In this document: positions 32,031-39,198 of the stretch, piece by piece
How the letters are laid out: every line of letters starts with the position of its first letter
Numbering within the stretch: position 1 is the first letter of the stretch
Source of the DNA: a virus
IMG/VR virus record: IMGVR_UViG_3300042934_000463
Span: 1 to 58,447 of that record
Reading direction: 5' to 3' (one strand)
Length of the DNA stretch: 58,447 nt
Program-made: the position numbers and the translations under genes
Notes under the pieces: model-generated
The model's database searches: none
Told to the model about the DNA's origin: nothing
What the model saw: only the letters and a program-made list of their open reading frames with translations

Positions 32031-32243
32031 ATGGCTAAAGGATTTGTAAGAACTATCAATGAAATGGTAAATAATAAAGAAAAGGAAATATGGATCAATT
32101 GGGTGAATACACCTGAACATCTATATAAGAAGAATCCTAACTTTGTACCTGAAATGAGAAAGATGCTTTTAGATAATGGGTATGTAAGGGAATCAGAACA
32201 CAACATGGCTCAAGAAACATACATATATAAAGGAGGTAAGTAA
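32031..32243 (+). CDS. Hypothetical 70-residue protein, first rightward gene
   Basis: A small protein (EKEIWINWVNTPEHLYKKNPNFVPEMRKMLLDNG) with no family recognised. It has the AAAGGAGAAGATATAAA leader and lies just right of the origin-like region, so it should be among the first genes expressed. Confidence 0.7.
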   Translation: MAKGFVRTINEMVNNKEKEIWINWVNTPEHLYKKNPNFVPEMRKMLLDNGYVRESEHNMAQETYIYKGGK

Positions 32244-32244
32244 T

Positions 32245-32409
32245 ATGAACAAACAACAAACAGTATTAAATGACCTATTTAAAAAGGTAAATGAACAAAA
32301 ACTAATAAAGGGGTTCATCTTTGATAGAGAGGTACTCCAATTCCAATCTCTTGATGGTACAATGGTTAAAGTAAAATTAATAGTAATGGAGGAAACTAAC
32401 AATGACTAA
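32245..32409 (+). CDS. Hypothetical 54-residue protein
   Basis: A short gene with an AAAGGAGGTAAGTAAT site two bases after the previous stop. The product (LFKKVNEQKLIKGFIFDREVLQFQSLDGTMVKV) is beta-rich in its second half. It overlaps the next start by eight bases. Function unknown. Confidence 0.65.
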   Translation: MNKQQTVLNDLFKKVNEQKLIKGFIFDREVLQFQSLDGTMVKVKLIVMEETNND

Positions 32410-32653
32410 TGAAGGAAGAAAGTTATTGGAACTGTTAATTGATAAGAAAGGTTTAAGAGATTACTTCAATGGGATAAGAGATGCTCAATGGTATCAAAAA
32501 GTTCAGGCCCATGACCCATACCTACTCAATACCTTGGAACTTGCTATAACCGATGAGAATGAAGACCTAATGTATATGCAGGTACAAACAATAGTAGGAA
32601 TGAACATATTGTCTCAACTTGATATTGAAGAAATGGAAGGAACATTATTTTAA
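32402..32653 (+). CDS. Hypothetical 83-residue protein
   Basis: A helical acidic protein (LLIDKKGLRDYFNGIRDAQWYQKVQAHDP) of unknown function. It is the third gene of the first rightward unit, with a TGGAGGAAACTAAC site, and is followed by a terminator. Confidence 0.65.
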   Translation: MTNEGRKLLELLIDKKGLRDYFNGIRDAQWYQKVQAHDPYLLNTLELAITDENEDLMYMQVQTIVGMNILSQLDIEEMEGTLF

Positions 32654-32683
32654 GAGGAGGGTGTAAAAACCTTCTTTTTTTCT
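32651..32683 (+). terminator. Intrinsic terminator of the first rightward unit
   Basis: AGGAGG and CCTTCT can pair (one G-U) around an A-rich loop, followed by TTTTTTTC. Confidence 0.65.
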
Positions 32684-32696
32684 TTCGAGAAAACTA

Positions 32697-32725
32697 TTGA
32701 GATCCTGCGTCAGATCTTATACAAT
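32697..32725 (+). promoter_or_regulatory. Early promoter (TTGAGA-17-TACAAT)
   Basis: TTGAGA 32697-32702, TACAAT 32720-32725, 17-base spacer. Confidence 0.75.
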
Positions 32726-32767
32726 TATATTAAGGTAATAAATGTTAATCAAAGGAGAGATTGTGAA

Positions 32768-32995
32768 ATGGTTGAAGAGTTTGTGGTTATTACCATGCTT
32801 ACTAAAACTGACAAGAAATTATACTTAAGTATGCAAAATGCTAAACCTACCTGGAGCTTTGATCCAGATGAGGCTTGTGTATGGGACTTTGAGGAGGAAG
32901 CTCAAAAGTTTGCGGACAACTGGTTTAAGGGGTTCAAGGATTACAGTATAGAACCTTATAGAATAAATATAATGGAGGGTGTTAGAGTTGAATAA
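32768..32995 (+). CDS. Hypothetical 75-residue protein
   Basis: A small acidic protein (PTWSFDPDEACVWDFEEEAQKFADNWFKG) that looks like a compact alpha/beta fold; no family recognised. It has the AAAGGAGAGATTGTGAA leader typical of the early cassettes and overlaps the next gene. Confidence 0.7.
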   Translation: MVEEFVVITMLTKTDKKLYLSMQNAKPTWSFDPDEACVWDFEEEAQKFADNWFKGFKDYSIEPYRINIMEGVRVE

Positions 32996-33482
32996 TGAAA
33001 ACAAGTTATGGATTGCAAGTTTATCTCTTGATGGGGTAATTGAAGTTGAAGAGGTAATCATACTAAAGGATCTAGGCCAACAATACAGAGTTACAGCAAA
33101 TAGCCAATTTAGGAACAGAATCAATAAAAGTGAAATGGGTAGAGTTAGCAGGAGCTATACAAGAGGTGAGACTTATATACCATATGTAATTACTCAATCA
33201 GCTACATCTGCAAGGTATAGGCTTAATGAATGGATTGAAGGTAAGATAGGTGAATATGATAAGAAGGCCCAAAGATTAAGAGAGGCCATAGGTGATAAAC
33301 TAGACAGGGTATTGGACTTACTGGTTTCCACTGAGGCAGACAATGGAGATCCAATGCATGGGTTTACACCTGTAGTTGAACAGTATAAGAAAGATGCAGA
33401 CATTGAAAACCTAGTTTGTAATATATTTAATCTAGTGTACAATGAGGAGGAATTATGGCAAAGAGTAAATGGGACCAAATAA
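32988..33482 (+). CDS. Hypothetical 164-residue protein
   Basis: I favour the TTG at 32988, nine bases after GGAGG; a GTG at 32979 directly abuts that site and is less likely. The protein has a beta-rich N-terminus (DGVIEVEEVIILKDLGQQYRVT) and a helical C-terminus. Phage proteins of this pattern occur widely, but I cannot name a function. It overlaps both neighbours. Confidence 0.65.
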   Translation: MNNENKLWIASLSLDGVIEVEEVIILKDLGQQYRVTANSQFRNRINKSEMGRVSRSYTRGETYIPYVITQSATSARYRLNEWIEGKIGEYDKKAQRLREAIGDKLDRVLDLLVSTEADNGDPMHGFTPVVEQYKKDADIENLVCNIFNLVYNEEELWQRVNGTK

Positions 33483-33661
33483 TTAAAGGGTTGGCTAACA
33501 TAAGCAGTAGCCATGACAGAGTTAAGATTGTTGAAGTACTAATCATGAACATGACCAGGAAGGAAAAGCTTCAGGCTACTAAGGAACTAAAGGAATTGTT
33601 TGAAGAGGATCTGCAGTTGGTACTAGATGAACATGAAAAAGAATTACCGGAGGAAGATTAA
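33455..33661 (+). CDS. Hypothetical 68-residue helical protein
   Basis: A short charged helical protein (LKELFEEDLQLVLDEHEKELPEED) with a GAGGAGGAATT site. It overlaps the previous gene by 28 bases and is followed by a terminator. Function unknown. Confidence 0.65.
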   Translation: MAKSKWDQIIKGLANISSSHDRVKIVEVLIMNMTRKEKLQATKELKELFEEDLQLVLDEHEKELPEED

Positions 33662-33678
33662 TTTCTTCTTCTTTTTTC
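33650..33678 (+). terminator. Probable intrinsic terminator
   Basis: GGAAGA/TCTTC-type stem across the stop codon, followed by TTCTTTTTT. Confidence 0.55.
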
Positions 33679-33679
33679 G

Positions 33680-33708
33680 TTGAGATTTGGTAGTAGGTCT
33701 CATATAAT
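33680..33708 (+). promoter_or_regulatory. Early promoter (TTGAGA-17-TATAAT)
   Basis: TTGAGA 33680-33685, TATAAT 33703-33708, 17-base spacer. Confidence 0.8.
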
Positions 33709-33739
33709 TATATTAATGAAACAACAGGAGGTAATATAT

Positions 33740-33961
33740 ATGAGGATCCATATAATTAAAGATGAAGAAGGTAAGACTATTGGGTGGACTGATACTAAAG
33801 ACAATGTAAGGGTAGAGATTGAGAACTGGAAGTACAGATACTTCTGCTCACACTGTGGAAGATCAACTAAGGATATGAAGTTTATCAAGGAAGAAGGCTA
33901 TGAACAAAAAACAGTAACTCTTAAATGCCCATGTGGCAAAATAGTTAGATATGGGGACTAA
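33740..33961 (+). CDS. Small zinc-ribbon protein
   Basis: 73 residues from the ATG at 33740, chosen because AGGAGGTAATATAT lies upstream and the promoter occupies the longer frame. It carries CSHC at about 36-39 and CPC at about 64-66, a zinc-ribbon arrangement. No enzymatic domain. It may bind nucleic acid or a host polymerase subunit; unproven. Confidence 0.7.
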   Translation: MRIHIIKDEEGKTIGWTDTKDNVRVEIENWKYRYFCSHCGRSTKDMKFIKEEGYEQKTVTLKCPCGKIVRYGD

Positions 33962-33994
33962 CCTCCCCAGTCTTAAAATTCTTTAAAGTTTCTA

Positions 33995-34023
33995 TTGAGA
34001 TATGACTTAGTATCTTATATAAT
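33995..34023 (+). promoter_or_regulatory. Early promoter (TTGAGA-17-TATAAT)
   Basis: TTGAGA 33995-34000, TATAAT 34018-34023, 17-base spacer. Confidence 0.8.
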
Positions 34024-34051
34024 GAATATATCAAATGAAGGAGGAGTTACC

Positions 34052-34261
34052 ATGTTAAGATTATGGGCTAAGGAATCTGGAGAAGTAATGGAAGGTAAGG
34101 TTAAGATATATGGGGTTATATTCCACATAGCTAGAGGTATAGTTGCATATGATGAAGGAGAAGAAGTTGCATCTGCAGCAGTACCTAAGAAGGAAATACT
34201 GGAAGCTTTATCTAAGGATAGAGTGTATGAGAACAAATGGATAAAGGCTGAGATCATCTAA
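34052..34261 (+). CDS. Hypothetical 69-residue protein
   Basis: Start at 34052, because GAAGGAGGAGTTACC precedes it and the promoter overlaps the longer frame. The product (KIYGVIFHIARGIVAYDEGEEVASAAVPKKEIL) is an unknown alpha/beta protein. It heads a run of closely spaced plus-strand genes up to 36.8 kb. Confidence 0.7.
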   Translation: MLRLWAKESGEVMEGKVKIYGVIFHIARGIVAYDEGEEVASAAVPKKEILEALSKDRVYENKWIKAEII

Positions 34262-34275
34262 GGAGGACTTCACAA

Positions 34276-34422
34276 ATGGTAGTTGAATTACAATACATAA
34301 GATCAGGTAAGGCTCTAGAGATATGTTATTATGAGCTATTACAAAGTAAGGTGGGTGAAGGGGCTCAGGTTCCTGACTCATGTACATACAATTATTATAA
34401 TAAAGGAGACGATGAAAAATGA
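34276..34422 (+). CDS. Hypothetical 48-residue protein
   Basis: A short gene with an AGGAGGACTTCACAA site, ending in ATGA shared with the next start. The product (MVVELQYIRSGKALEICYYE...) is of unknown function. Confidence 0.6.
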   Translation: MVVELQYIRSGKALEICYYELLQSKVGEGAQVPDSCTYNYYNKGDDEK

Positions 34423-34916
34423 TAAAAACTAAGTACAATGTATTAGAAGCAGCCAATGATCTATTAAAGGGGGTTTCCCCTGCTTTCTCATCTACTAACC
34501 TTCAAATGGTTATAGATCCATTATCAAAGAATGTAGTAATTTTTAATGCTAACACCAACACTAAAGAAACCTTTGGCCAATACCTTAGCAAATTAGCTTA
34601 TGGGGGTATTCTGGAAGAGAAATGGTTGATAGAGTACCCAGTTATAAGTACTATTCAACTAATCAACTATTACAAAAACCATCCTAACAATGACATAGTG
34701 GTTAAGTTCAAATGGACTGGATATGATAGTCCAGAAATGGTTGAAGCTGTTACTGACTTCAAATATGATAACACTAATTGGAATGACTTTGAATCTATAG
34801 TATATGCAATCCTAGAGGATGGGTGGACAGAACCACTTGAACAAATACTACTGGAAGGTAGTTGGGTAATTAATGACAGAGGATTAAAGGAGGCTAATAT
34901 AAATGAAGAAAGCTAA
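34419..34916 (+). CDS. Hypothetical 165-residue protein
   Basis: An acidic alpha/beta protein (KNVVIFNANTNTKETFGQYLSKLAYGGI) with no family recognised. Coupled to both neighbours by overlapping starts and stops. AAAGGAGACGATGAAAA serves as ribosome site. Confidence 0.7.
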   Translation: MIKTKYNVLEAANDLLKGVSPAFSSTNLQMVIDPLSKNVVIFNANTNTKETFGQYLSKLAYGGILEEKWLIEYPVISTIQLINYYKNHPNNDIVVKFKWTGYDSPEMVEAVTDFKYDNTNWNDFESIVYAILEDGWTEPLEQILLEGSWVINDRGLKEANINEES

Positions 34917-35211
34917 TAAATTATTAACTAACCCAAAGATCCTAGAAGGATTGAATCAATTAGGAACCATTGTGGAAGACTTATATCAATCAACTAGTGC
35001 TAATTCAGATGTATGGGAAGTAATAGGTGAGATTAAAGGCAAACTTGCAGAAGCTCAGGATTTGGTTAAACCTAAGACCAGAGAGGATCTGTTGAATGAT
35101 GTAGAGGACATCTATATAGAACTTCATAACACCATTACTCATGGTGGGGACTTCAATGAAATATTGGAAAAGGTAAAGGGTATATTATATAGGGAAGGTA
35201 TAGATGTATAA
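34903..35211 (+). CDS. Hypothetical 102-residue helical protein
   Basis: A mainly helical protein (LNQLGTIVEDLYQSTSANSDVWEVIGEIKGKLAEAQDLV) that may form a coiled coil. Function unknown. It overlaps the previous gene by 14 bases, and its stop overlaps the start of the next. Confidence 0.7.
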   Translation: MKKANKLLTNPKILEGLNQLGTIVEDLYQSTSANSDVWEVIGEIKGKLAEAQDLVKPKTREDLLNDVEDIYIELHNTITHGGDFNEILEKVKGILYREGIDV

Positions 35212-35333
35212 TGCATGATTTGATAACTATGATTTTCTATTTATCTGGAATATGGATTTTAGCCATAGCTACTACTTTTATGATAGGGGCATTAGCAATT
35301 ATATATTGGGAGAAACTAAAGGAGGAAAAGTGA
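35211..35333 (+). CDS. 40-residue single-span membrane protein
   Basis: Reads from the TAATG overlap at 35209-35213. One long hydrophobic span (LSGIWILAIATTFMIGALAII) and a charged C-terminus (YWEKLKEEK). The stop overlaps the next start (TGATG). Function unknown; one of four such peptides in this operon. Confidence 0.65.
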   Translation: MHDLITMIFYLSGIWILAIATTFMIGALAIIYWEKLKEEK

Positions 35334-35521
35334 TGATTCTTATTTCCACAATGTTTGTTGGTTCTATTGTAGTTTTGGGTGTACTCATATGGAGAGACAA
35401 GAAGGTTCCGGGTAGATGCCCAGGTTGTATGTATTATAAGAAAAGAGAATGCCAAAGAAGAGGAACACTAATTGAAAACTTTGGGAAGAAAGGTGTATGC
35501 TGGATGGAGGAGGAGTATTAA
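35333..35521 (+). CDS. 62-residue membrane protein with Cys-rich tail
   Basis: ATG at 35333 with AAAGGAGGAAAAGTG upstream, preferred over a longer frame without a ribosome site. An N-terminal span (ILISTMFVGSIVVLGVLIW) is followed by CPGC...C...C, four Cys that could bind a metal on one side of the membrane. Unknown function. Confidence 0.65.
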   Translation: MILISTMFVGSIVVLGVLIWRDKKVPGRCPGCMYYKKRECQRRGTLIENFGKKGVCWMEEEY

Positions 35522-35874
35522 TGAGAGTTGTAGTCATAGATCCCATAGGTCTAACAGCTGAGGAAATTCATGAAGCTATTGAAGTGGGTCTAAAAGCTCA
35601 ACAGGATGGAATTATTCCAGATGATATTGCTCTAGAAGGTTTGACAGAAGCTTTTGAAAGGATAAGAGATCAGTTTGAACAAATGGTAAACAATGAAATA
35701 CTAGACAAGGGGTTAATAGAGGAAGAGTTTTATGAGAAGTTCATTATGGAGGCACAAAGTGATATTGATAGGCCGGACTATATTGATTCTTATAAATCTC
35801 CAACTCTTAACACTAAAGGATATACACCTAGAAAAGAACACAAGTCAAGAGATAGGTTGAGGAGGATTAAGTAG
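35521..35874 (+). CDS. Hypothetical 117-residue acidic protein
   Basis: Start at 35521 after GGAGGAGGAGTATTA. A mostly helical acidic protein (AEEIHEAIEVGLKAQQDGIIPDDIALEGLTEAFERI) with a short basic tail. No family recognised. It starts at the last base of the upstream gene. Confidence 0.7.
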   Translation: MRVVVIDPIGLTAEEIHEAIEVGLKAQQDGIIPDDIALEGLTEAFERIRDQFEQMVNNEILDKGLIEEEFYEKFIMEAQSDIDRPDYIDSYKSPTLNTKGYTPRKEHKSRDRLRRIK

Positions 35875-35948
35875 TGAAGAGATTTGGTTACTTCTTCCTC
35901 ATGCTATGTATTGTAGAATATATAATATCACATTTTAGAAAGGAATAA
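35874..35948 (+). CDS. 24-residue membrane peptide (GTG start)
   Basis: GTG at 35874 with TGAGGAGGATTAAGTA upstream. The product is essentially one hydrophobic helix (FGYFFLMLCIVEYIISHF) with basic ends. The reading frame is short, but the ribosome site and tight spacing support it. Confidence 0.5.
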   Translation: MKRFGYFFLMLCIVEYIISHFRKE

Positions 35949-35967
35949 TTATTGGGAGGAATTATTA

Positions 35968-36186
35968 ATGAGTCAATCAATAGAAGATGCAAAAAGAAGG
36001 GCTTTAGATGAGATAGAGGACAGAGAATATAGGATTAGAGTTGCTAGTGAGATCAGGTCTGGTGAAAGGAAGGAAATGTCAAACTCTACTGCTATGCTAA
36101 TATTCTGGATTATGGTTATACTAATAGGTATAATATTCAAAAGCCCAGGGCTAAGCTTCTTGAAATACTTTAGGTGGCTCAAATGA
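35968..36186 (+). CDS. 72-residue tail-anchored membrane protein
   Basis: A charged helical N-terminus (AKRRALDEIEDREYRIRVASEIRSGERKEM) is followed by one span (STAMLIFWIMVILIGIIF) and a short basic end. Ribosome site GGGAGGAATTATTA. Unknown function; the stop overlaps the next start. Confidence 0.7.
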   Translation: MSQSIEDAKRRALDEIEDREYRIRVASEIRSGERKEMSNSTAMLIFWIMVILIGIIFKSPGLSFLKYFRWLK

Positions 36187-36269
36187 CGGGTAAGGAAGTA
36201 TTAATTGGATTCTGTGTATATTTTGGTTTGCTTATACTGATTGCTTTAGCTTATGCAATAGAAGAGTAA
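36183..36269 (+). CDS. 28-residue membrane peptide
   Basis: ATG at 36183 inside an ATGA overlap with the previous stop. The product is one hydrophobic helix (VLIGFCVYFGLLILIALAYA) ending in EE. Probably translated by coupling. Confidence 0.5.
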   Translation: MTGKEVLIGFCVYFGLLILIALAYAIEE

Positions 36270-36280
36270 GGAGGATTATA

Positions 36281-36568
36281 TTGGCTGCACTGTATTTAGA
36301 ATCATCTTTGTGGACTAGATATGAGGGCATAGCTCAAAATTATAAAGATGAATTAAAAGACCCCCAACTATCTAGCCTCATGAAATATGTTCGATATATA
36401 CTACTTCATAAATACACAACTCTTACAAAAGGTAAAAAACAACAAATAGGATTTCATCTAGGAAAGATTGAGCAAGAATGTAAAAAGCTCAGACAATTAC
36501 ACATTGATGTAATACAATTAAAAATAACACTGAATAGGGGGATATTAGAAGATGTTAAAGTACAATGA
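36281..36568 (+). CDS. Hypothetical 95-residue protein (TTG start)
   Basis: The start is a TTG at 36281, seven bases after AAGGAGG. The product is helical and basic in its second half (KYTTLTKGKKQQIGFHLGKIEQECKKLRQ). No family recognised. It overlaps the MazG-like gene by 17 bases. Confidence 0.65.
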   Translation: MAALYLESSLWTRYEGIAQNYKDELKDPQLSSLMKYVRYILLHKYTTLTKGKKQQIGFHLGKIEQECKKLRQLHIDVIQLKITLNRGILEDVKVQ

Positions 36569-36779
36569 TAAGGAAGTATTGATAAAACTAGCTGAGGAGT
36601 GTAGTGAGCTTGCTGTTGAAGCTAATAAGGCTGCAAATGGTAACATGAGAAGAAACTCCATGGAAGAGGAAATAGCCCATGTTAGGTTATATATTGATGA
36701 GGTTATTGCCAGGTATAGGTTAGACCAGTGTGATATACAAAAGGAATACAACCACAAGAAAAAGAAAAAATCACAATAA
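36552..36779 (+). CDS. MazG-like all-alpha NTP pyrophosphatase homologue
   Basis: 75 residues. LAEECSELAVEANKAANG followed by EEEIAHVRLYIDEV shows the E..E / E..H-D arrangement of the MazG-like metal site, with His in place of the usual Asp. The family hydrolyses non-canonical or excess dNTPs. It is short, with a basic Lys-rich tail. A promoter for the next unit follows at once. Confidence 0.65.
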   Translation: MLKYNDKEVLIKLAEECSELAVEANKAANGNMRRNSMEEEIAHVRLYIDEVIARYRLDQCDIQKEYNHKKKKKSQ

Positions 36780-36781
36780 GA

Positions 36782-36810
36782 TTGACTTGCCTAAAAGGTA
36801 ATGGTATAAT
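36782..36810 (+). promoter_or_regulatory. Promoter (TTGACT-17-TATAAT, extended -10)
   Basis: TTGACT 36782-36787, TATAAT 36805-36810, 17-base spacer, TGG before the -10. Confidence 0.8.
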
Positions 36811-36841
36811 GAATTATATCAATTATTAGGGAGGTAGTATT

Positions 36842-36988
36842 ATGTTTAAACTCTGGAATAAGCTTTTCGGGGGTGCCATGAAAATAAATAGTAAGATAGG
36901 TGATTTCAATTCTATCAGGAAGGGCAGATATCCTAAAAGAGTTATAAGGAGGTCAATATTTAACATTATACGAAAAATCCTTTCCTAA
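36842..36988 (+). CDS. 48-residue basic protein
   Basis: A short gene with a GGGAGGTAGTATT site behind a strong promoter. The product is strongly basic (KGRYPKRVIRRSIFNIIRKILS) and could bind nucleic acid. Function unknown. Confidence 0.6.
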   Translation: MFKLWNKLFGGAMKINSKIGDFNSIRKGRYPKRVIRRSIFNIIRKILS

Positions 36989-37014
36989 TTGGTAAAGTCA
37001 GAAAGGGAGGGAAT

Positions 37015-37185
37015 ATGCCAACAAAGACTCAATGGAGAATGTTCCATTACATCAATAGGGATGGCTCACTAGTTAAAGAATGGGATGGTTTTAGTAAAAT
37101 GACATTTTCAGAAGCAGGTAAGTTTTTGAGTAAGTATATTGTCAGGAGAATAAAGCCATCCCAAAATAGAAAGAGGAGGTATTAA
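37015..37185 (+). CDS. 56-residue basic protein
   Basis: A short gene with an AAGGGAGGGAAT site. The product (TQWRMFHYINRDGSLVKEWDGFSKM...) has a basic tail rich in Arg and Lys. Function unknown. It is the second gene of the 36.8 kb unit. Confidence 0.6.
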   Translation: MPTKTQWRMFHYINRDGSLVKEWDGFSKMTFSEAGKFLSKYIVRRIKPSQNRKRRY

Positions 37186-37189
37186 TGGT

Positions 37190-37858
37190 ATGAGTTATAT
37201 AATAACTAACAATGTTAAAGACTACAAGGGGTTCCTACTTAAACAAGTAAGATATTCCAATGGAGAACTAGGTGGATGGGTTATAGGAGAAGGAGCTTTA
37301 GGATCTAATGCATATATAGGACCAGAAGTTATGGTATTTGGGGCAGTATCTGGTGTAGCTAGAGTGGAAGGTAAAAGTATTATAGATGGTATAGTTCAAG
37401 GTAATGCTAGAGTGTATGATTCACATATTCGAGGAGTGGTTAAACAAGATGTTATTGTTAATAATTCAGTAATATACAGAGATGCCATTATATCAGGGAA
37501 GTCTGAAATATCAAATGCTTTTATACACGATGTTGTTGAAGATGGAGTTAAGATCATTGGAACTGGTGAAGCTTCTAGATCTCTATCTGTTAACACTCCA
37601 CTAAGGGGTAAGTTGATTATAGAAGGAAAAGGCTCAATAGGATCTAATGCAAGAATATGGGTTCAAGAGGATTATGTATATACCAAAATCTGTGGAGAAG
37701 ATGTTATGATATATAAGACTCAGGATCTAACTCTACACTGCTCATCTAGTAATCCAGAAGTACAATCTATGGTTAAAAGATTTATAGTTGGTAATATGTA
37801 TAGAGTAGGAGAATATGCAGATGCAATTGGCTTAAGTGCAGCTATTGGAGAATTATAA
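37190..37858 (+). CDS. Left-handed beta-helix (hexapeptide-repeat) protein
   Basis: 222 residues. Residues ~30-165 contain regular hydrophobic-turn repeats (GGWVIGEGALGSNAYIGPEV, GNARVYDSHIRG, NNSVIYRDAIISGKSEISNA) that form a beta helix, as in hexapeptide acyltransferases and phage 'polymer-forming' proteins. No catalytic His of acyltransferases is evident. Similar proteins are common in phage early regions with no known role. Confidence 0.75.
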   Translation: MSYIITNNVKDYKGFLLKQVRYSNGELGGWVIGEGALGSNAYIGPEVMVFGAVSGVARVEGKSIIDGIVQGNARVYDSHIRGVVKQDVIVNNSVIYRDAIISGKSEISNAFIHDVVEDGVKIIGTGEASRSLSVNTPLRGKLIIEGKGSIGSNARIWVQEDYVYTKICGEDVMIYKTQDLTLHCSSSNPEVQSMVKRFIVGNMYRVGEYADAIGLSAAIGEL

Positions 37859-37860
37859 TC

Positions 37861-38136
37861 ATGAAGAGAGTAATCATACACAAGATAACAGAGGAATTAC
37901 CAGGACACCTGCAGGGAGTTGACTTTGAAGGTAAAATAGGAACCATGATAAACAACCCTAGACAAATGAGTAGAGTCACAATATATCTGCCAACTGAAAA
38001 AGGATCTATGGGATTCATATCTTCAAGGATTTTGAGTATTGTAGGTAAGGATACTAACTTTATAACTTATGAAACTATAAAAGGTATAATCATAGTGGAG
38101 GTAATAGATGAAGAGAAGGAAGCCTCAGCTCAGTAA
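37861..38136 (+). CDS. Hypothetical 91-residue protein
   Basis: A strand-rich small protein (RVIIHKITEELPGHLQGVDFEGKIGTMI) with no family recognised. It follows the beta-helix gene by two bases and overlaps the LigA-like gene by 29 bases. Confidence 0.7.
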   Translation: MKRVIIHKITEELPGHLQGVDFEGKIGTMINNPRQMSRVTIYLPTEKGSMGFISSRILSIVGKDTNFITYETIKGIIIVEVIDEEKEASAQ

Positions 38137-38494
38137 AACAATGGAACTAGCTAAGCTGGGTGTAGAAGAATCAGAAGAAAGGATTTTGATGAGAAGGCTA
38201 TGGCTTTCAATACTGATCCACAGTTGTATATATTATGAGTTGGATGATTCACTTATTAGTGATGAGGTATGGAACCTAATGGCCCATGAATTGGTCAAGT
38301 TAAGAGATGAGAATCCTGGAATAGTTAAAAGCATGAAGTTTCCAGATGAGCTAAGGAAGTTTACACCTGCAACAGGACATGATCTGCCATTAAGAGATCC
38401 ATGGGTGTTGAGTATATCCCAGGACTTAATAAGAACAAGAGATAGAATGAAAAATACTATAAGACTCGATTTTAGGAGAGTAAAGAATGGATAA
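38108..38494 (+). CDS. Protein resembling the NAD+-binding Ia domain of DNA ligase LigA
   Basis: 128 residues. The segment YYELDDSLISDEVWNLMAHELVKLRDENP closely follows the LigA domain Ia consensus (YY..D.P.ISD..YD.L...L..LE...P), which binds NMN. The adenylation and C-terminal ligase domains are absent. Such 'LigA-related' stand-alone proteins are known from phages; their function is unknown, possibly NAD-related. Confidence 0.7.
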   Translation: MKRRKPQLSKTMELAKLGVEESEERILMRRLWLSILIHSCIYYELDDSLISDEVWNLMAHELVKLRDENPGIVKSMKFPDELRKFTPATGHDLPLRDPWVLSISQDLIRTRDRMKNTIRLDFRRVKNG

Positions 38495-38867
38495 TCATTT
38501 TGAAAAGCTAGTCAATAATTTAGCTGGAGGTAAGGATAAACAATTAACAGAGTATGCAAAGGCCAATATTATTAGAACATTTTGTCCCCATATGTTCTTT
38601 CAAGATATGGAAAAGATTCAATGTAGGACCGCCAAAGGTACAATTAAAGCAGGCTTCTCATGTGAGAAGTGTTGGGGATGTAAAATAGTAGATAAACCGC
38701 TTAAAAAGAAGGAGAGGAATAAAAATGGCAAAAAGAAGAATAGGACTAATCAAGATACCCCAATATCTAGCAGCAGAGTTGGGAACCCAAGTGGAAAGAC
38801 AACTAACAATAGAAAAAGTAATGTTCGAAAGGTTACAAAAAGAAATTCAAATAGTGGAAAGGCATAA
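38487..38867 (+). CDS. Hypothetical Cys-rich protein with basic tail
   Basis: 126 residues. The middle has CPHM...C...CEKCWGC, a likely metal site. The last ~50 residues are low-complexity Lys/Arg/Asn/Ser and are encoded in the same DNA as the start of the next gene in another frame, an overlap of 143 bases. The tail may be real (nucleic-acid binding) or the gene may have lost its old stop. Confidence 0.6.
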   Translation: MDNHFEKLVNNLAGGKDKQLTEYAKANIIRTFCPHMFFQDMEKIQCRTAKGTIKAGFSCEKCWGCKIVDKPLKKKERNKNGKKKNRTNQDTPISSSRVGNPSGKTTNNRKSNVRKVTKRNSNSGKA

Positions 38868-39198
38868 CACCCATGACTATTTATTTTTATATTGTACCCA
38901 TCCTAAATTTGAGGAGATTGAAGATTACCAGGAAGTGGAAATACCAACTTATGAATACTATTTTAATTCTAGAGGAGATTTGAAATTTACAAATCCCGAT
39001 AGGCCATCTTCAGAACCAGGGGATCTAAATATATCTTGGGATACAGTACCAACGGGTGAATTATGGAAGGTACTGCAAGAAAGAAAAGGTGTTAAGTCCC
39101 AAACTATAAGAGCTACTTTAGGACCTTGTGACATTATATGTAGAACTTTAATTAAACCCACTAAGGAGGATTCAGATGAGGAAGAAAAAGGTCAATAG
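38725..39198 (+). CDS. Hypothetical 157-residue protein
   Basis: Good AAGGAGAGGAATAAAA site. An acidic protein with an alpha/beta pattern (HDYLFLYCTHPKFEEIEDYQEVEIPTYEYYF) and a GPCDIICRTLI end; no family recognised. It overlaps both neighbours, so translation is coupled. Confidence 0.7.
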   Translation: MAKRRIGLIKIPQYLAAELGTQVERQLTIEKVMFERLQKEIQIVERHNTHDYLFLYCTHPKFEEIEDYQEVEIPTYEYYFNSRGDLKFTNPDRPSSEPGDLNISWDTVPTGELWKVLQERKGVKSQTIRATLGPCDIICRTLIKPTKEDSDEEEKGQ

